Shown: one piece after another, positions 1-7,933 of the stretch
How the letters are laid out: each line of letters begins with the position of its first letter
Numbering within the stretch: the first letter of the stretch is position 1
DNA from: Nitrososphaerota archaeon
Lineage (GTDB): Archaea; Thermoproteota; Nitrososphaeria; Nitrososphaerales; UBA183
DNA length: 64,000 nt
Direction: 5' to 3'
NCBI GenBank assembly: GCA_029785235.1
Contig: JAFMAA010000004.1
Coordinates: forward strand, 78,433 to 142,432
Made by a program: the position numbers and the translations under genes
The notes under the pieces: model-generated
What the model saw: only the letters and a program-made list of their open reading frames with translations
Database searches by the model: none
What the model was told of the DNA's origin: nothing

Positions 1-65
1 TTTCTTCTATGTGTCTGAAGACTAGTCTTCATTGAAGCTGAGGTTCAGACCGAGATATAACGCGG

Positions 66-1958
66 TCAGAACCCAAGAGAGAAGCTTGGAAGATATTGCG
101 TGAAGGCCAGCGCCAGTACCGCCAGGACGAACAGAATCGTCATGTTGAGAGTGTTCTTTGCAGTGAAATCGGTGGCCCTGGTCATCGTGAAAGCTATCGC
201 GCCTGCCGCCACGACCGTGACTATGTCCACAGTGCTGTTGACTATAGCCAGGGACGCTGTCCCTCCTCCAAAGAATCCGGCGGTTGACGCGCCGAAGCTC
301 CCTATGACGCCGCTGATGACCTTGACCACCATTGGGATGGCCACCGGGACGGCGTAGCCGAGCATCCTGTAGAGCCCTACCGATGAAGTGGCCTCCTTCT
401 TCAGCCGGTTGTATCCTGAGATGAAGTTGTAGAGGTCCTCGATGTTAGCAGGCGTACCGCCCCCGCTCTCGGTTATCTGGTCGAGGATGAACATCGTCAT
501 CCTCCCGAGCCAGCTCCTCATGGCCACCTTCACCTCCCCGAGCCTCACGCCGAGGCTCATCTGTGCCGCTATTCTCTCCAGGATCGAATCGAAGACCGGG
601 TTGAACTTCGTCTTGGTAGCGGTCTCCAGAATTGCCTTCCGCATGTTGTAGCCTATCTTCCTGTATTCCGCTATGCTCCTGAGAAAGTCCGGGAGAGCCG
701 CCTCGGTCAGCCTGACCTCCCTGATTTGGGCTCTCACCGGGAGGCCGTACAGCGTGGCTCCTGCCGCCCCCGACACAGCCACCATCAGCCAAATCTGCCC
801 GGTGAACGAGGAAACGAGGGCCCCCGCAGCGACCCCCACAAGGCCGAGCCTCACATCCCCTCCGAGGATGTCGTATACCCTCGGCTGCACAGACTTCACC
901 ATGAAGTACATCAGCAGAGCGATGATTGGAAGGGCCGCCACGCTCACGTAGGAGATCATGGCCACCAGGTCTGGCGGCATGGTGATCGCCCCGACGACCA
1001 GCAGAAGAGGGAGGAGGACGAAGACAATGATCAGCATCTCCCCGATGGTCCCTACCTTCTCCGCGTAGCTCTGCCACCTGAACCTCATGGAGGCGAGGTA
1101 CTCCCTCGTCCTGTCGGAGAGGTACAGGACTACGTCCCCGCCGGACTTCAGGACCCCCGTGTACCCGTAGAGGAAGTGCTTGAAGGAGTCGTCCGGGTGG
1201 GTCGACGCCAGGTCGTCGAGCGCACCAACCAAGTCCTTCCCAAACCCGATGCTCTTCTGAAGGAGCCTCGCTTCCACTTCCATCGCGGGAAGTATCTGCT
1301 TCCCCAGTGTCCCCCTGAATGCGTCAACGAGGGACCGCCCGGCCGACTGCATTACCGAAGAGAGCAGGGCGAAGAAGGGGAGCTCGTCCCTGACGTTCGT
1401 CTTCCTCTCGGAAACCCTGTTCTTCGCACTCAGAGAGGGCGTGTAGAGGATTATCGCTGGGACCATCATCAGAGCAAGCAGCGTGGGGCTGACGAGGACG
1501 GAAAGGACGAGCGACAGTGGGACGAAGACGGCCGCCAGGGCCACGGAGTAGAATGAGTACCTGGCAGCAAAGGCGTAGGGGTCCAGCTGCATCCCGCCCT
1601 TCACGACGTCACTCCTGATGCTCCGCTCCACTCTTTCGGCGAGCCTGTTCAGAAGGGGGATGCTCCTGGTGAGCCTGACGGCCCTGTCCTCTTTGACCTC
1701 ACGGACTCCGGGGCGGGCCCTGCGGAAGGCGTCCCAGACGCCGCTCACCCGGACCTTACTTTCCAGGCTGACGTGGAACAGGCCAAGCAGGAGCGGGAAG
1801 GCGACGAGGACCACCGCCTCAGAGAGGACGAAGCCAAGAACGAGCCCCTTGGAGAGCCCCGACAGGGAACCGACGCTCCGAAGGGCCATGTAGAGAACCA
1901 GCGTGGCTGCAACCCCGAGAACGGCGAAGTAGAGCCTGCCTGCTGAAACTCTGGCCAC
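66..1958 (-). CDS. TadC/GspF-type pilus assembly membrane protein
   Basis: This 630-residue protein is predicted to be the inner-membrane platform of an archaeal type IV pilus or archaellum-like machine, where it would couple a secretion ATPase to pilin assembly. It contains two GspF-like halves, each with a helical cytoplasmic segment (near residue 190 with DELPFFALL, and near residue 423 with LPDFLRSIAEYRK) followed by long hydrophobic stretches; further membrane segments occur at the N-terminus and C-terminus. The double-domain architecture is usual for archaeal FlaJ/TadC relatives. The start is GTG at 1958, which lies 24 bases from a TTTTAAG TATA box, suggesting leaderless transcription. 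It is divergent from the surface protein at 2007 and close to the matching ATPase at 3973, so they probably form one machine. No pilin gene is visible here. The family call is firm; the type of filament is inferred. Confidence 0.85.
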   Translation of the reverse strand: MARVSAGRLYFAVLGVAATLVLYMALRSVGSLSGLSKGLVLGFVLSEAVVLVAFPLLLGLFHVSLESKVRVSGVWDAFRRARPGVREVKEDRAVRLTRSIPLLNRLAERVERSIRSDVVKGGMQLDPYAFAARYSFYSVALAAVFVPLSLVLSVLVSPTLLALMMVPAIILYTPSLSAKNRVSERKTNVRDELPFFALLSSVMQSAGRSLVDAFRGTLGKQILPAMEVEARLLQKSIGFGKDLVGALDDLASTHPDDSFKHFLYGYTGVLKSGGDVVLYLSDRTREYLASMRFRWQSYAEKVGTIGEMLIIVFVLLPLLLVVGAITMPPDLVAMISYVSVAALPIIALLMYFMVKSVQPRVYDILGGDVRLGLVGVAAGALVSSFTGQIWLMVAVSGAAGATLYGLPVRAQIREVRLTEAALPDFLRSIAEYRKIGYNMRKAILETATKTKFNPVFDSILERIAAQMSLGVRLGEVKVAMRSWLGRMTMFILDQITESGGGTPANIEDLYNFISGYNRLKKEATSSVGLYRMLGYAVPVAIPMVVKVISGVIGSFGASTAGFFGGGTASLAIVNSTVDIVTVVAAGAIAFTMTRATDFTAKNTLNMTILFVLAVLALAFTQYLPSFSLGF

Positions 1959-1978
1959 GAAGCTGGAGCCTGGCCCGC

Positions 1979-1986
1979 CTTAAAAC
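1979..1986. promoter_or_regulatory. Shared TATA box of a bidirectional leaderless promoter
   Basis: CTTAAAAC sits almost midway between the divergent start codons at 1958 (minus) and 2007 (plus), about 24-25 bases from each. Read on either strand it looks like an archaeal TATA box (CTTAAAA or TTTTAAG). This spacing is what leaderless archaeal transcripts require, so one box may serve both genes. Confidence 0.5.
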
Positions 1987-2006
1987 CCACGAAGTACTCC
2001 TCCAGG

Positions 2007-3926
2007 GTGAAGCGAACCCCACTGGTCTTGGCCGCGATCTGCCTTCTCCTGGTGCCTTGTGCGCTTCCTGAAATTCAAACCGCACAGGCAACTCAGCCCG
2101 CGGCGTCCGGCGCCCTTCTGCCGCCGGTCTCAATCAACCTCACCGCGATACCGAGCCAACTGCCGCCCGGTGGGTCCGGGGTTGTCATAGTCCAGCTGGT
2201 AGACGTAAACGGAAACCCGTCCCCCGCGAGGCAGGACATCACGGTCAGCCTCTACTCGTCAGATTCGGCCGTCGCTGATGCCACACAACAGGTGGCTATT
2301 CCCTTCGGAAAGTCCCACGCGGAGGCGCAAGTGGAGGCAGGGATTCAAGGGTCGGCGAAGCTGACTGCCACAGCGGACGGATTCCTATCCGGTTCTGTCC
2401 AAGTCTCCACCCTGCTCTTCAATGACTTCGCCCTCCAACTTGATCCAATGAATAATCTCGTCTCCCTCGGCGACACGCTCCATCTGCGGGTCGGACTGAC
2501 TGCTTCAGGCGTGCCCTTCGAGACCCCTGCAGGAGTCCAGGTCTCCGTCGTGGCTTCCCTTCAGGGCGTACCCCAGCAGAGTGTCGAAGTGCAGCCAGGC
2601 GCCTCAGATACCTACTTCAGCATCCCCATGCCTTCGAACATTTCCCTCGCGACGCCATATCTGTCGATAACTGCGGCTGCCTCTGGCTTCACTTCGGCCA
2701 CAGCGGCTGTCGGCCTGTCGCCCCAGGCGGGTGACCCACAAGAAGTGATGGTCGGCCCTCCAAGAGCCAACCTCACTGCTCAGAGCCCCGGGTTCCTCTC
2801 GGTCTCGCTGTTCAATGGCACTTTCGCCCCCGCCAAGGGGACCGTCACCCTCAGTCTCTTCTCGAGCAATTCAAGTGTCGTGGAACCCTTGAACAGCGAA
2901 GTCGTCCTGAACGGCGGAGACAGCGCGACGTTTGCGGTCTACGCGAACGCCACCGGGACGGCGCAGGTCACAGCTGTAGCCCCTGGTCTGGTCGCTCTTC
3001 CCCTTACGGTCAGGGTGGTCGGGCCGTTCAGGCCCACCCTGAAGCTGTCGGTCCCTCAAGAGATGAGGGTCGGAGAGGCCTACAGCTTCTCCGTTGGGTT
3101 CTACCATGGAACCCAGCCGGTTGCCTACGGGCCAACTACTGTCTACATTTCGTCCTCGAATGCTGGCGTGACCGTCCCCTCGAGCGTTGATGCTTCCGCC
3201 CTCGGATACGCCATCGGGACACTTTCAGCCGGCAGCGCAAACGTGGCGAACATCACCGCCGTCCTTGATGGGGTGGGGGCAGCGACGGCAGCAGTTTCTT
3301 TCATATCCGCGCCCGTCATCGCCCCCGTGACGTACACTCTGAGAGTCGCTTCGGATTCAGGGCCTCTCGCAGGGGTGCCGGTCAACTTCACCTACGGCGA
3401 AAGGACCGCCATGGTGGATACAGACCAGTCAGGAGTCGCAGTCTTCGGGACCTTCAACGACACTGCGACCACTATTTCTGTCCCGGAGCAGATCCAGCCG
3501 TCTGGACAGATGAGGTACGTCTTCGTCAGCATGGAGAACTCGACGGGGCGTGCAATCAGTGTCACCGCTTCGGGCCCTTCCAACCTCACGGCTAGATACG
3601 CGACATATTACCAGTTTCGCGTGGTCAGTCCGATAGGAAACACCACGGGATCAGGCTGGTACAGGAGCGGGACGTCGGCCACCTATTCCATCGACGAGAC
3701 GTCCTCTGGCGGCCCGCTCGTCTATCAGAGGTTCTCGGGATGGGCAGGCAGTTTCTCCTCAGACCTGGCGAGCGGGTCGACGGTCATCACATCTGCCGAG
3801 ACCATCACCGCTCAATGGGGCACAGATAGCAGCCTCCTTTTCGCCGCCGTGGGGGCGGTCATAGCGGGGGCAGCGGTGATCGGTCTCTTCATCTTCAGGC
3901 TGAAGAAGAGACTTCCAACCAAGTGA
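2007..3926 (+). CDS. Secreted, membrane-anchored surface protein with Ig-like repeats
   Basis: The 639-residue product has a Sec-type signal peptide (residues 1 to about 28, basic start then a hydrophobic core), a long Thr/Ser/Gly/Val-rich beta-type extracellular region, and a C-terminal membrane anchor (about 610-630) followed by a basic tail (RLKKRLPTK). The extracellular part reads as repeated Ig-like or Big-type modules with recurrent SLFSSNSS and SLYSSDSA elements. Many N-x-S/T sites suggest N-glycosylation. It would be displayed outside the cell and anchored by its tail. GTG at 2007 is the start because a TATA box lies 25 bases upstream. It sits between pilus platform and pilus ATPase genes and may be an adhesin or pilus-associated protein, but that is inference. 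No specific family is recognised. Confidence 0.75.
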   Translation: MKRTPLVLAAICLLLVPCALPEIQTAQATQPAASGALLPPVSINLTAIPSQLPPGGSGVVIVQLVDVNGNPSPARQDITVSLYSSDSAVADATQQVAIPFGKSHAEAQVEAGIQGSAKLTATADGFLSGSVQVSTLLFNDFALQLDPMNNLVSLGDTLHLRVGLTASGVPFETPAGVQVSVVASLQGVPQQSVEVQPGASDTYFSIPMPSNISLATPYLSITAAASGFTSATAAVGLSPQAGDPQEVMVGPPRANLTAQSPGFLSVSLFNGTFAPAKGTVTLSLFSSNSSVVEPLNSEVVLNGGDSATFAVYANATGTAQVTAVAPGLVALPLTVRVVGPFRPTLKLSVPQEMRVGEAYSFSVGFYHGTQPVAYGPTTVYISSSNAGVTVPSSVDASALGYAIGTLSAGSANVANITAVLDGVGAATAAVSFISAPVIAPVTYTLRVASDSGPLAGVPVNFTYGERTAMVDTDQSGVAVFGTFNDTATTISVPEQIQPSGQMRYVFVSMENSTGRAISVTASGPSNLTARYATYYQFRVVSPIGNTTGSGWYRSGTSATYSIDETSSGGPLVYQRFSGWAGSFSSDLASGSTVITSAETITAQWGTDSSLLFAAVGAVIAGAAVIGLFIFRLKKRLPTK

Positions 3927-3972
3927 CGCCCCGGCTGGTCTTCGTCGTTTTATCCTGAAGCGGTTTTGGAGC

Positions 3973-5529
3973 TTGTTGTTCTCCAAGGATGATTCTATCC
4001 GCAGGGCGCTCTCTGGTTTCTCCCTCTACACACTTGGCGAGGAGCATAGGCAGGGCGACTCGATAGCCGTCCTGGGAAAGGAACTCGAGAGATACGATGT
4101 CGGCCCTGCAGCAATCGTCATCGCCAACGAGGGGGGCGTCGGAAAGTACACCATCATTGAGCCTTCCCTTACCGAGCGTGAAAGGGAGAGACTGAGCCGG
4201 CTCCTCGACCACCTCTTCATGAGCATCTCCTCTGAGGATGCTACCGACCCTTCGAAGAGGCTCATACCCAACATGGTCGAGGCCGCGAGAAGCCTGGGGT
4301 TCCTCGACGAGGTGACCCGCTCCCTGCAGAAGTACGAATACTACGTGAAGAGGGAACTGAAGGGGTACGGGAGGCTGGACGTTCTGATGAACGACTTCAA
4401 CATCGAGGACATCAAGTGCACCGGCCACGGAAAGCCCGTCGTAGTCCTCCACAAAAACCACAGCGAGCTGGGCTGGATCCGGACCAACGTCGTCTTCCCC
4501 ACCGAGGAGGACGCCGAGGAGTCCACCCAGAAGATGCTCCAGAGGTGCGGAACCATGGCCACCAACGCCATGCCGATAGTCGACGCCAGGACCCCCGCCA
4601 ACGACAGGGTGGCTGTGAGGTGGTCCACCGACGTCTCAATGACCGGGACCGCCTTCACCATCAGGAAGTTCCCCGCTGAGCCAATGCCGATAACGGCGCT
4701 GGTCAGGCTGAACACCGTCTCCCCTCTCATGGTTGCCTACCTTTGGCTGATGATCGAGGCCAGGGGGTTTGCCCTCATCGTGGGCCCGACCGGATCGGGG
4801 AAGACCACCTTCATGAACACCCTCGCCTCTCTAATCAATCCCAACGCTGCCGTCTGCACCATAGAAGACAACCCCGAGCTCAGGCTATCCCACGATGTCT
4901 GGGACCAACTCACGTCGAGACACAGCTACAGCATAGGGATGAACAACCTCGAGATCACCCTGCAGGACCTCGTGAAGCACTCCCTCAGGCTGACCCCAGA
5001 CTTCGTGATTGTGGGCGAGGTCAGGGGGGAGGAAATCGCCGCCCTGATCAACTCGGCAGCCTCCGGGCATGGGGCCCTGACAAGCCTGCATTCGGACAGC
5101 GTCCAGAACGTCATGATCAGGATGAGCGCCCCACCAATGCTCGTGCCGACCGGGAACATGATGCTCATCTGGGCATTCGCCGTCATGAACAGGGTCAGGA
5201 GGGAGCACGGCCGGGTGGTGAGGCGCGTCCTTTCGATAACCGAGCTGGACCCTAGGAAAGGAGGCTTCGACCTGAAGGAGATGTTCACCTACAACATGGT
5301 TGACGACACCTTCTCGCCGTCTGCCCCTGAAGAGCTGGTCCGGATGAAGACCGAGAGGCTTCAGCAGATTATGAGGCTTTTCGGGTGGGACGAAGCGCAA
5401 CTGGAGAGGGAACTTGCGGAGAGGGCAGAACACTTGGAGCGGATGGTGGAGAACAAGCTGTTCACCTTGGACGAGATCAGCGAGTCGGTCAGGAAGTTCT
5501 ACATCCGGAAGTATGGCCTAACCAGCTAG
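3973..5529 (+). CDS. TadA/GspE-family type II/IV secretion ATPase
   Basis: This 518-residue cytoplasmic ATPase belongs to the VirB11/GspE/TadA family, hexamers that power assembly of type IV pili and archaella. It has an N-terminal domain (about 1-240), a Walker A loop GPTGSGKTT near residue 271, acidic Asp-box residues (TIEDNPEL), a Walker B segment VIVGEVRGEE near residue 347, and a His-box-like GHGALTSLHSDS. Length is normal for archaeal members. TTG at 3973 is preferred because a TTTTAT box lies about 25 bases before it. The matching membrane platform is on the other strand at 66-1958. The stop codon shares CTAG with a convergent mini gene. The family assignment is secure. Confidence 0.9.
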   Translation: MLFSKDDSIRRALSGFSLYTLGEEHRQGDSIAVLGKELERYDVGPAAIVIANEGGVGKYTIIEPSLTERERERLSRLLDHLFMSISSEDATDPSKRLIPNMVEAARSLGFLDEVTRSLQKYEYYVKRELKGYGRLDVLMNDFNIEDIKCTGHGKPVVVLHKNHSELGWIRTNVVFPTEEDAEESTQKMLQRCGTMATNAMPIVDARTPANDRVAVRWSTDVSMTGTAFTIRKFPAEPMPITALVRLNTVSPLMVAYLWLMIEARGFALIVGPTGSGKTTFMNTLASLINPNAAVCTIEDNPELRLSHDVWDQLTSRHSYSIGMNNLEITLQDLVKHSLRLTPDFVIVGEVRGEEIAALINSAASGHGALTSLHSDSVQNVMIRMSAPPMLVPTGNMMLIWAFAVMNRVRREHGRVVRRVLSITELDPRKGGFDLKEMFTYNMVDDTFSPSAPEELVRMKTERLQQIMRLFGWDEAQLERELAERAEHLERMVENKLFTLDEISESVRKFYIRKYGLTS

Positions 5530-5654
5530 CCCGGGCCTGGTCCAATCACGTGCCCGCAGTCTTGACATGTTCCGTCAACCAACCTCTCGCAATCCCTGCC
5601 GCAACCGCACTTGCGGTGCTCCCGGCATCTGTAGCACACCTCGATGGATGGCAT
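5526..5654 (-). CDS. Mini zinc-ribbon-like protein, 42 aa
   Basis: A 42-residue reading frame from ATG at 5654 encodes eight cysteines: a CYRC pair, a CGC and nearby C, and a CQDC pair followed by GH. This is a plausible small treble-clef or zinc-ribbon fold. It converges on the ATPase gene and shares the four bases CTAG at the two stop codons. There is no close database match I can name. Cysteine pairing and the tidy gene junction support a real gene, but length alone does not. Role unknown; nucleic-acid or protein binding is the usual guess for such folds. Confidence 0.45.
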   Translation of the reverse strand: MPSIEVCYRCREHRKCGCGRDCERLVDGTCQDCGHVIGPGPG

Positions 5655-5756
5655 CCTATGACGCGTAATAAGACCGCGTAAGAGACGATTCTGTCAACTC
5701 TGTTTCACGCAGAAACGAAGCAAAGGTTGAAAAAAGAACATGGATTGGAATGGTCT

Positions 5757-5885
5757 ATGCCTCGTAAAAGGCGCACTCCGTTTGAGAAGGAGAGGAAGAG
5801 GGAACGCGATAACCAGCAAGAACAGGCAGGGAAGATGAAGGAAGGATACCGGATAGGAAGTAAGCGAAGGCGCAAGTCCAACTAG
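5757..5885 (+). CDS. Small highly basic protein, 42 aa
   Basis: ATG at 5757 opens a 42-residue frame rich in Arg, Lys, Glu and Gln (start MPRKRRTPFEKERKRERDN, end SKRRRKSN). It has no hydrophobic core and may be a disordered nucleic-acid-binding protein. It lies just before a small membrane protein gene on the same strand (19-base gap). The frame on the opposite strand across this region is longer but has an improbable composition and is probably a shadow. I recognise no family. Support is limited to composition, start codon and position. Confidence 0.4.
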   Translation: MPRKRRTPFEKERKRERDNQQEQAGKMKEGYRIGSKRRRKSN

Positions 5886-5904
5886 AGGACGACACAATCC
5901 CAAA

Positions 5905-6282
5905 ATGCCAAGTCCTCGCCCGATGACTCCGAATGACTTTCGGAGGGTTGGTTCAATAGCCTTCCTCATTGCAATCGCCGGGCGCGTGCTGGACTTGGTG
6001 ACCACCTTGATTGGATTCAAGCTCGGGCTTGTCGAGTCCAACCGGATTGCTGTTGGGATACTGAGTCAACTGGGTTGGGCTGGCCTGGCTCTGGAAGAGA
6101 TTGGAGCCATCGCCATCTTTCTCATCGCATGGCGATGGGTTGTGAATCCACGATGGTCGAAGCTGAGCTATTCTGACTCCCTCGTCTTTGGGATTAGTCT
6201 GATTGCATTTGCCTTCGTGTCCCTCTACTTCTTCATTCAGAACTCGCTCTGGATACTCTTGACCGTACTGGGCATCACATGA
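5905..6282 (+). CDS. Small membrane protein, DUF5658-like
   Basis: The 125-residue protein has about three hydrophobic helices (roughly 18-40, 55-77 and 95-122). The first contains a GRVLDLVTTLIGFKLGLVESN pattern split by polar residues, which resembles archaeal DUF5658-type small membrane proteins of unknown role. The match is from memory and not decisive. It follows the small basic protein gene in the same direction. The function is unknown; it would sit in the cytoplasmic membrane. Nothing suggests truncation. Confidence 0.55.
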   Translation: MPSPRPMTPNDFRRVGSIAFLIAIAGRVLDLVTTLIGFKLGLVESNRIAVGILSQLGWAGLALEEIGAIAIFLIAWRWVVNPRWSKLSYSDSLVFGISLIAFAFVSLYFFIQNSLWILLTVLGIT

Positions 6283-6337
6283 AACGAATAGTGCAACAGA
6301 GTTGCCAGAGTCTCAAGGGATTGCGAGTCCTTGGAAC

Positions 6338-6442
6338 TCACACGGGAAAGCACTCGCAGTTAACGGGCTCCCGCCTGCACTGCCTGCAGACCCAGACTCC
6401 CATCTCATTCTTCGTCAGCGGCCTACCACAATAACACTGCAT
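6338..6442 (-). CDS. Mini zinc-finger protein, 34 aa
   Basis: ATG at 6442 opens a 34-residue frame containing CYC, CRQC and CEC cysteine groups, spaced as in a small zinc knuckle. It lies six bases downstream of another mini cysteine protein on the same strand, so the two are probably co-transcribed. The plus strand reading here has no recognisable protein features. Gene status rests on the cysteine pattern and the tandem arrangement; the function is unknown. Confidence 0.45.
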   Translation of the reverse strand: MQCYCGRPLTKNEMGVWVCRQCRREPVNCECFPV

Positions 6443-6448
6443 TGGTCT

Positions 6449-6598
6449 TTACTTCGAGTAGACTGTTCCGTCGACCCTCACCTTCGGGGAGTCCGCTACC
6501 TCCTTGGACCTGATCCAGAATTTGTAGGCGCATTCAGCACAGAGGGTAGGATTCAGCCTCACGGCAGGTTGCTCGCACCACTCGCAGGTCGGCTGCAC
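6449..6598 (-). CDS. Mini zinc-ribbon protein, 49 aa
   Basis: GTG at 6598 is the first possible start after an in-frame stop, with a GAGGG sequence just upstream. The 49-residue product carries two pairs, CEWC and CAEC, separated by about 14 residues, which is a classic small zinc-ribbon layout, followed by a basic region KFWIRSKEV. It immediately precedes the 34-residue mini zinc protein. Such proteins are usually missed by gene finders. Role unknown; nucleic-acid binding is a guess. Confidence 0.5.
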   Translation of the reverse strand: MQPTCEWCEQPAVRLNPTLCAECAYKFWIRSKEVADSPKVRVDGTVYSK

Positions 6599-6727
6599 GA
6601 GCCCTCACTGTCACATACCAGAGTTCAATGGCTTATACGTCTGGCGCCCCATCGGTTTGTCGGTTAACGCGCCGCACGAACCGAAGGCTCCCACCTTCGT
6701 TATTAGCGATTAGCCCCTGCCAGAATA

Positions 6728-7048
6728 ATGCCGGACTTCGATGACTCCCTGAACGAAGTCTGTCATTCAGTCCTCTCGGAAGTCCTCGGCCCAAGCGGAA
6801 GGGACACTACCTCATGGTGGCTTGCGAAGTCTGATGTCAGCCTGTCGGACTGTGCCAGGAAACCCCAAGAGTTCGACGACGCCCTCTCCGAGCTGTTCCA
6901 GCCAATGGGGGCACTTGTAATCGAGGCGCGCATCCTGGCGAGGTTCTATCGGAATCTAGGTGCGCGGTACGACAGAGGGCCGACTCTGATCTTCGCCGAC
7001 GAAGTTCAGAGGGCCAAGGAACTGTTCGACAGCAAGAACCCGCGTTAA
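6728..7048 (+). CDS. Hypothetical protein, 106 aa
   Basis: A soluble, acidic, mainly helical 106-residue protein (start MPDFDDSLNEVCHSVLSEVL). The pattern of a short N-terminal D-x-L-N helix followed by LGPSGRDTTSWWL resembles small archaeal hypothetical proteins from Nitrososphaeria (possibly NitrOD5-like), but I cannot confirm the family. A TATA-like TTATTAG about 25-30 bases upstream of ATG 6728 fits leaderless transcription. It is followed after 26 bases by a winged-helix gene in the same direction, so both may form a regulatory pair. Confidence 0.6.
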   Translation: MPDFDDSLNEVCHSVLSEVLGPSGRDTTSWWLAKSDVSLSDCARKPQEFDDALSELFQPMGALVIEARILARFYRNLGARYDRGPTLIFADEVQRAKELFDSKNPR

Positions 7049-7074
7049 ATCCGGACCACTACAATTCTGACGAT

Positions 7075-7410
7075 TTGGTCTCTGGATCAGTTGATGAATC
7101 TGAAGAGCAGTTCTCAGGCATCTTTGCGAGAGTCAGGAAGCCGAAGCCGAACCTACAAGGGAGACGGTCCCACATTGAGATGATGGTGCACATCCTCGAC
7201 GCCATCAGGAACGGTGCCGACAAGCCTACCCGCGTCATGTACAAGTCGAACCTCTCTTGGTCGGCCTGCCAGAGCTTCCTGAGCCACCTCGCTGAGCGGG
7301 GGTTTGTGAGGGTCGTCCCTGACGGCCCGCGAAGGCGCTACGAGCTGACCCCTTCTGGCTCCGAGGTACTGTCCTCCTTCACCAGGGTGGCGGAAGCAAT
7401 CATCGCCTGA
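7075..7410 (+). CDS. Winged helix-turn-helix regulator (ArnR1/HTH_45-like)
   Basis: The 111-residue protein contains a winged helix from about residue 30: an IEMMVHILDAIRNG helix, a KSNLSWSACQSFLSHLAERG recognition unit and a wing ending in RRRYELTPSG. This is the layout of the small single-domain winged-helix proteins (ArnR1-like, HTH_45) that are abundant in Thaumarchaeota and often act as DNA-binding regulators. TTG at 7075 gives the longest frame; a later start would still keep the domain. It follows the 106-residue gene at 6728 and precedes the conjugation-type genes, which it may regulate; that is inference. Confidence 0.75.
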   Translation: MVSGSVDESEEQFSGIFARVRKPKPNLQGRRSHIEMMVHILDAIRNGADKPTRVMYKSNLSWSACQSFLSHLAERGFVRVVPDGPRRRYELTPSGSEVLSSFTRVAEAIIA

Positions 7411-7444
7411 AGCAGCTTCCCCTCGTTAATACCGTCCGGTCTCC

Positions 7445-7933
7445 ATGTCCTCGATGCCCGATACCGGCTGGCTCTTCCTCTACACCCCGATTCCGTACCT
7501 TGCCGCGATGTACATTGTGGCCTACCGCCACGACTTGGGCAGGCTGGCCAGGCCGTTCCGCGACCTCTCGAACGAGTCAGAGTGGTATGCCGTCTGCAGA
7601 CGCCTCGAAATTGTCGACAACAACACAGTACTGCTCAAACGGTTTCGGTTCGGGGGCGGGCGAAACCTCGTCCCGCTCGCCGCCTCCCTCGTGCTCTACA
7701 TCGGCTCGGCCTTCGCCTCCTTCTTTCTGCCGTGGTACTACCTGTGCGCGATTCAGGCGGCGGTGGCTGCTCCCCTCTTCGTGCTCGTAGTCCTAAACTG
7801 GACCGGACCGGTCCCACCCAAGCCCTACAGGGACACCCTGCCCTATCCCCGCCTCGGGACCAGGGTCAGGCATGTCAAGAAAGACGAAGCGAAAGCCATG
7901 CCAGCGGTCCCTGCCGCAGGAGGGGCTCCATGA
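7445..7933 (+). CDS. Membrane protein upstream of the translocation ATPase genes
   Basis: A 162-residue protein with an N-terminal hydrophobic segment (about 8-25) and a pair of membrane helices (about 78-118), followed by a Pro-rich cytoplasmic tail. I do not recognise a family. A GTTAATACC box about 20 bases upstream fits a leaderless ATG at 7445. Its stop overlaps the next start (ATGA at 7930), so it is translationally coupled to the 366-residue partner and then to the HerA/VirD4-like ATPase. That order suggests a membrane component of the same DNA-transfer machine, by context only. Confidence 0.65.
   Translation: MSSMPDTGWLFLYTPIPYLAAMYIVAYRHDLGRLARPFRDLSNESEWYAVCRRLEIVDNNTVLLKRFRFGGGRNLVPLAASLVLYIGSAFASFFLPWYYLCAIQAAVAAPLFVLVVLNWTGPVPPKPYRDTLPYPRLGTRVRHVKKDEAKAMPAVPAAGGAP

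Noticed and set aside
445..1077. Minus-strand frame of 210 residues inside the TadC-like gene
   Set aside because: A different frame of the same coding region with Gly/Arg-biased composition and no motif.
726..1556. Plus-strand frame of 276 residues
   Set aside because: Antisense to the TadC-like gene, rich in His, Arg, Pro and Gln without any domain; a shadow.
5694..6041. Minus-strand frame of 115 residues
   Set aside because: It overlaps the small basic and membrane protein genes on the plus strand and its composition is biased; not supported.
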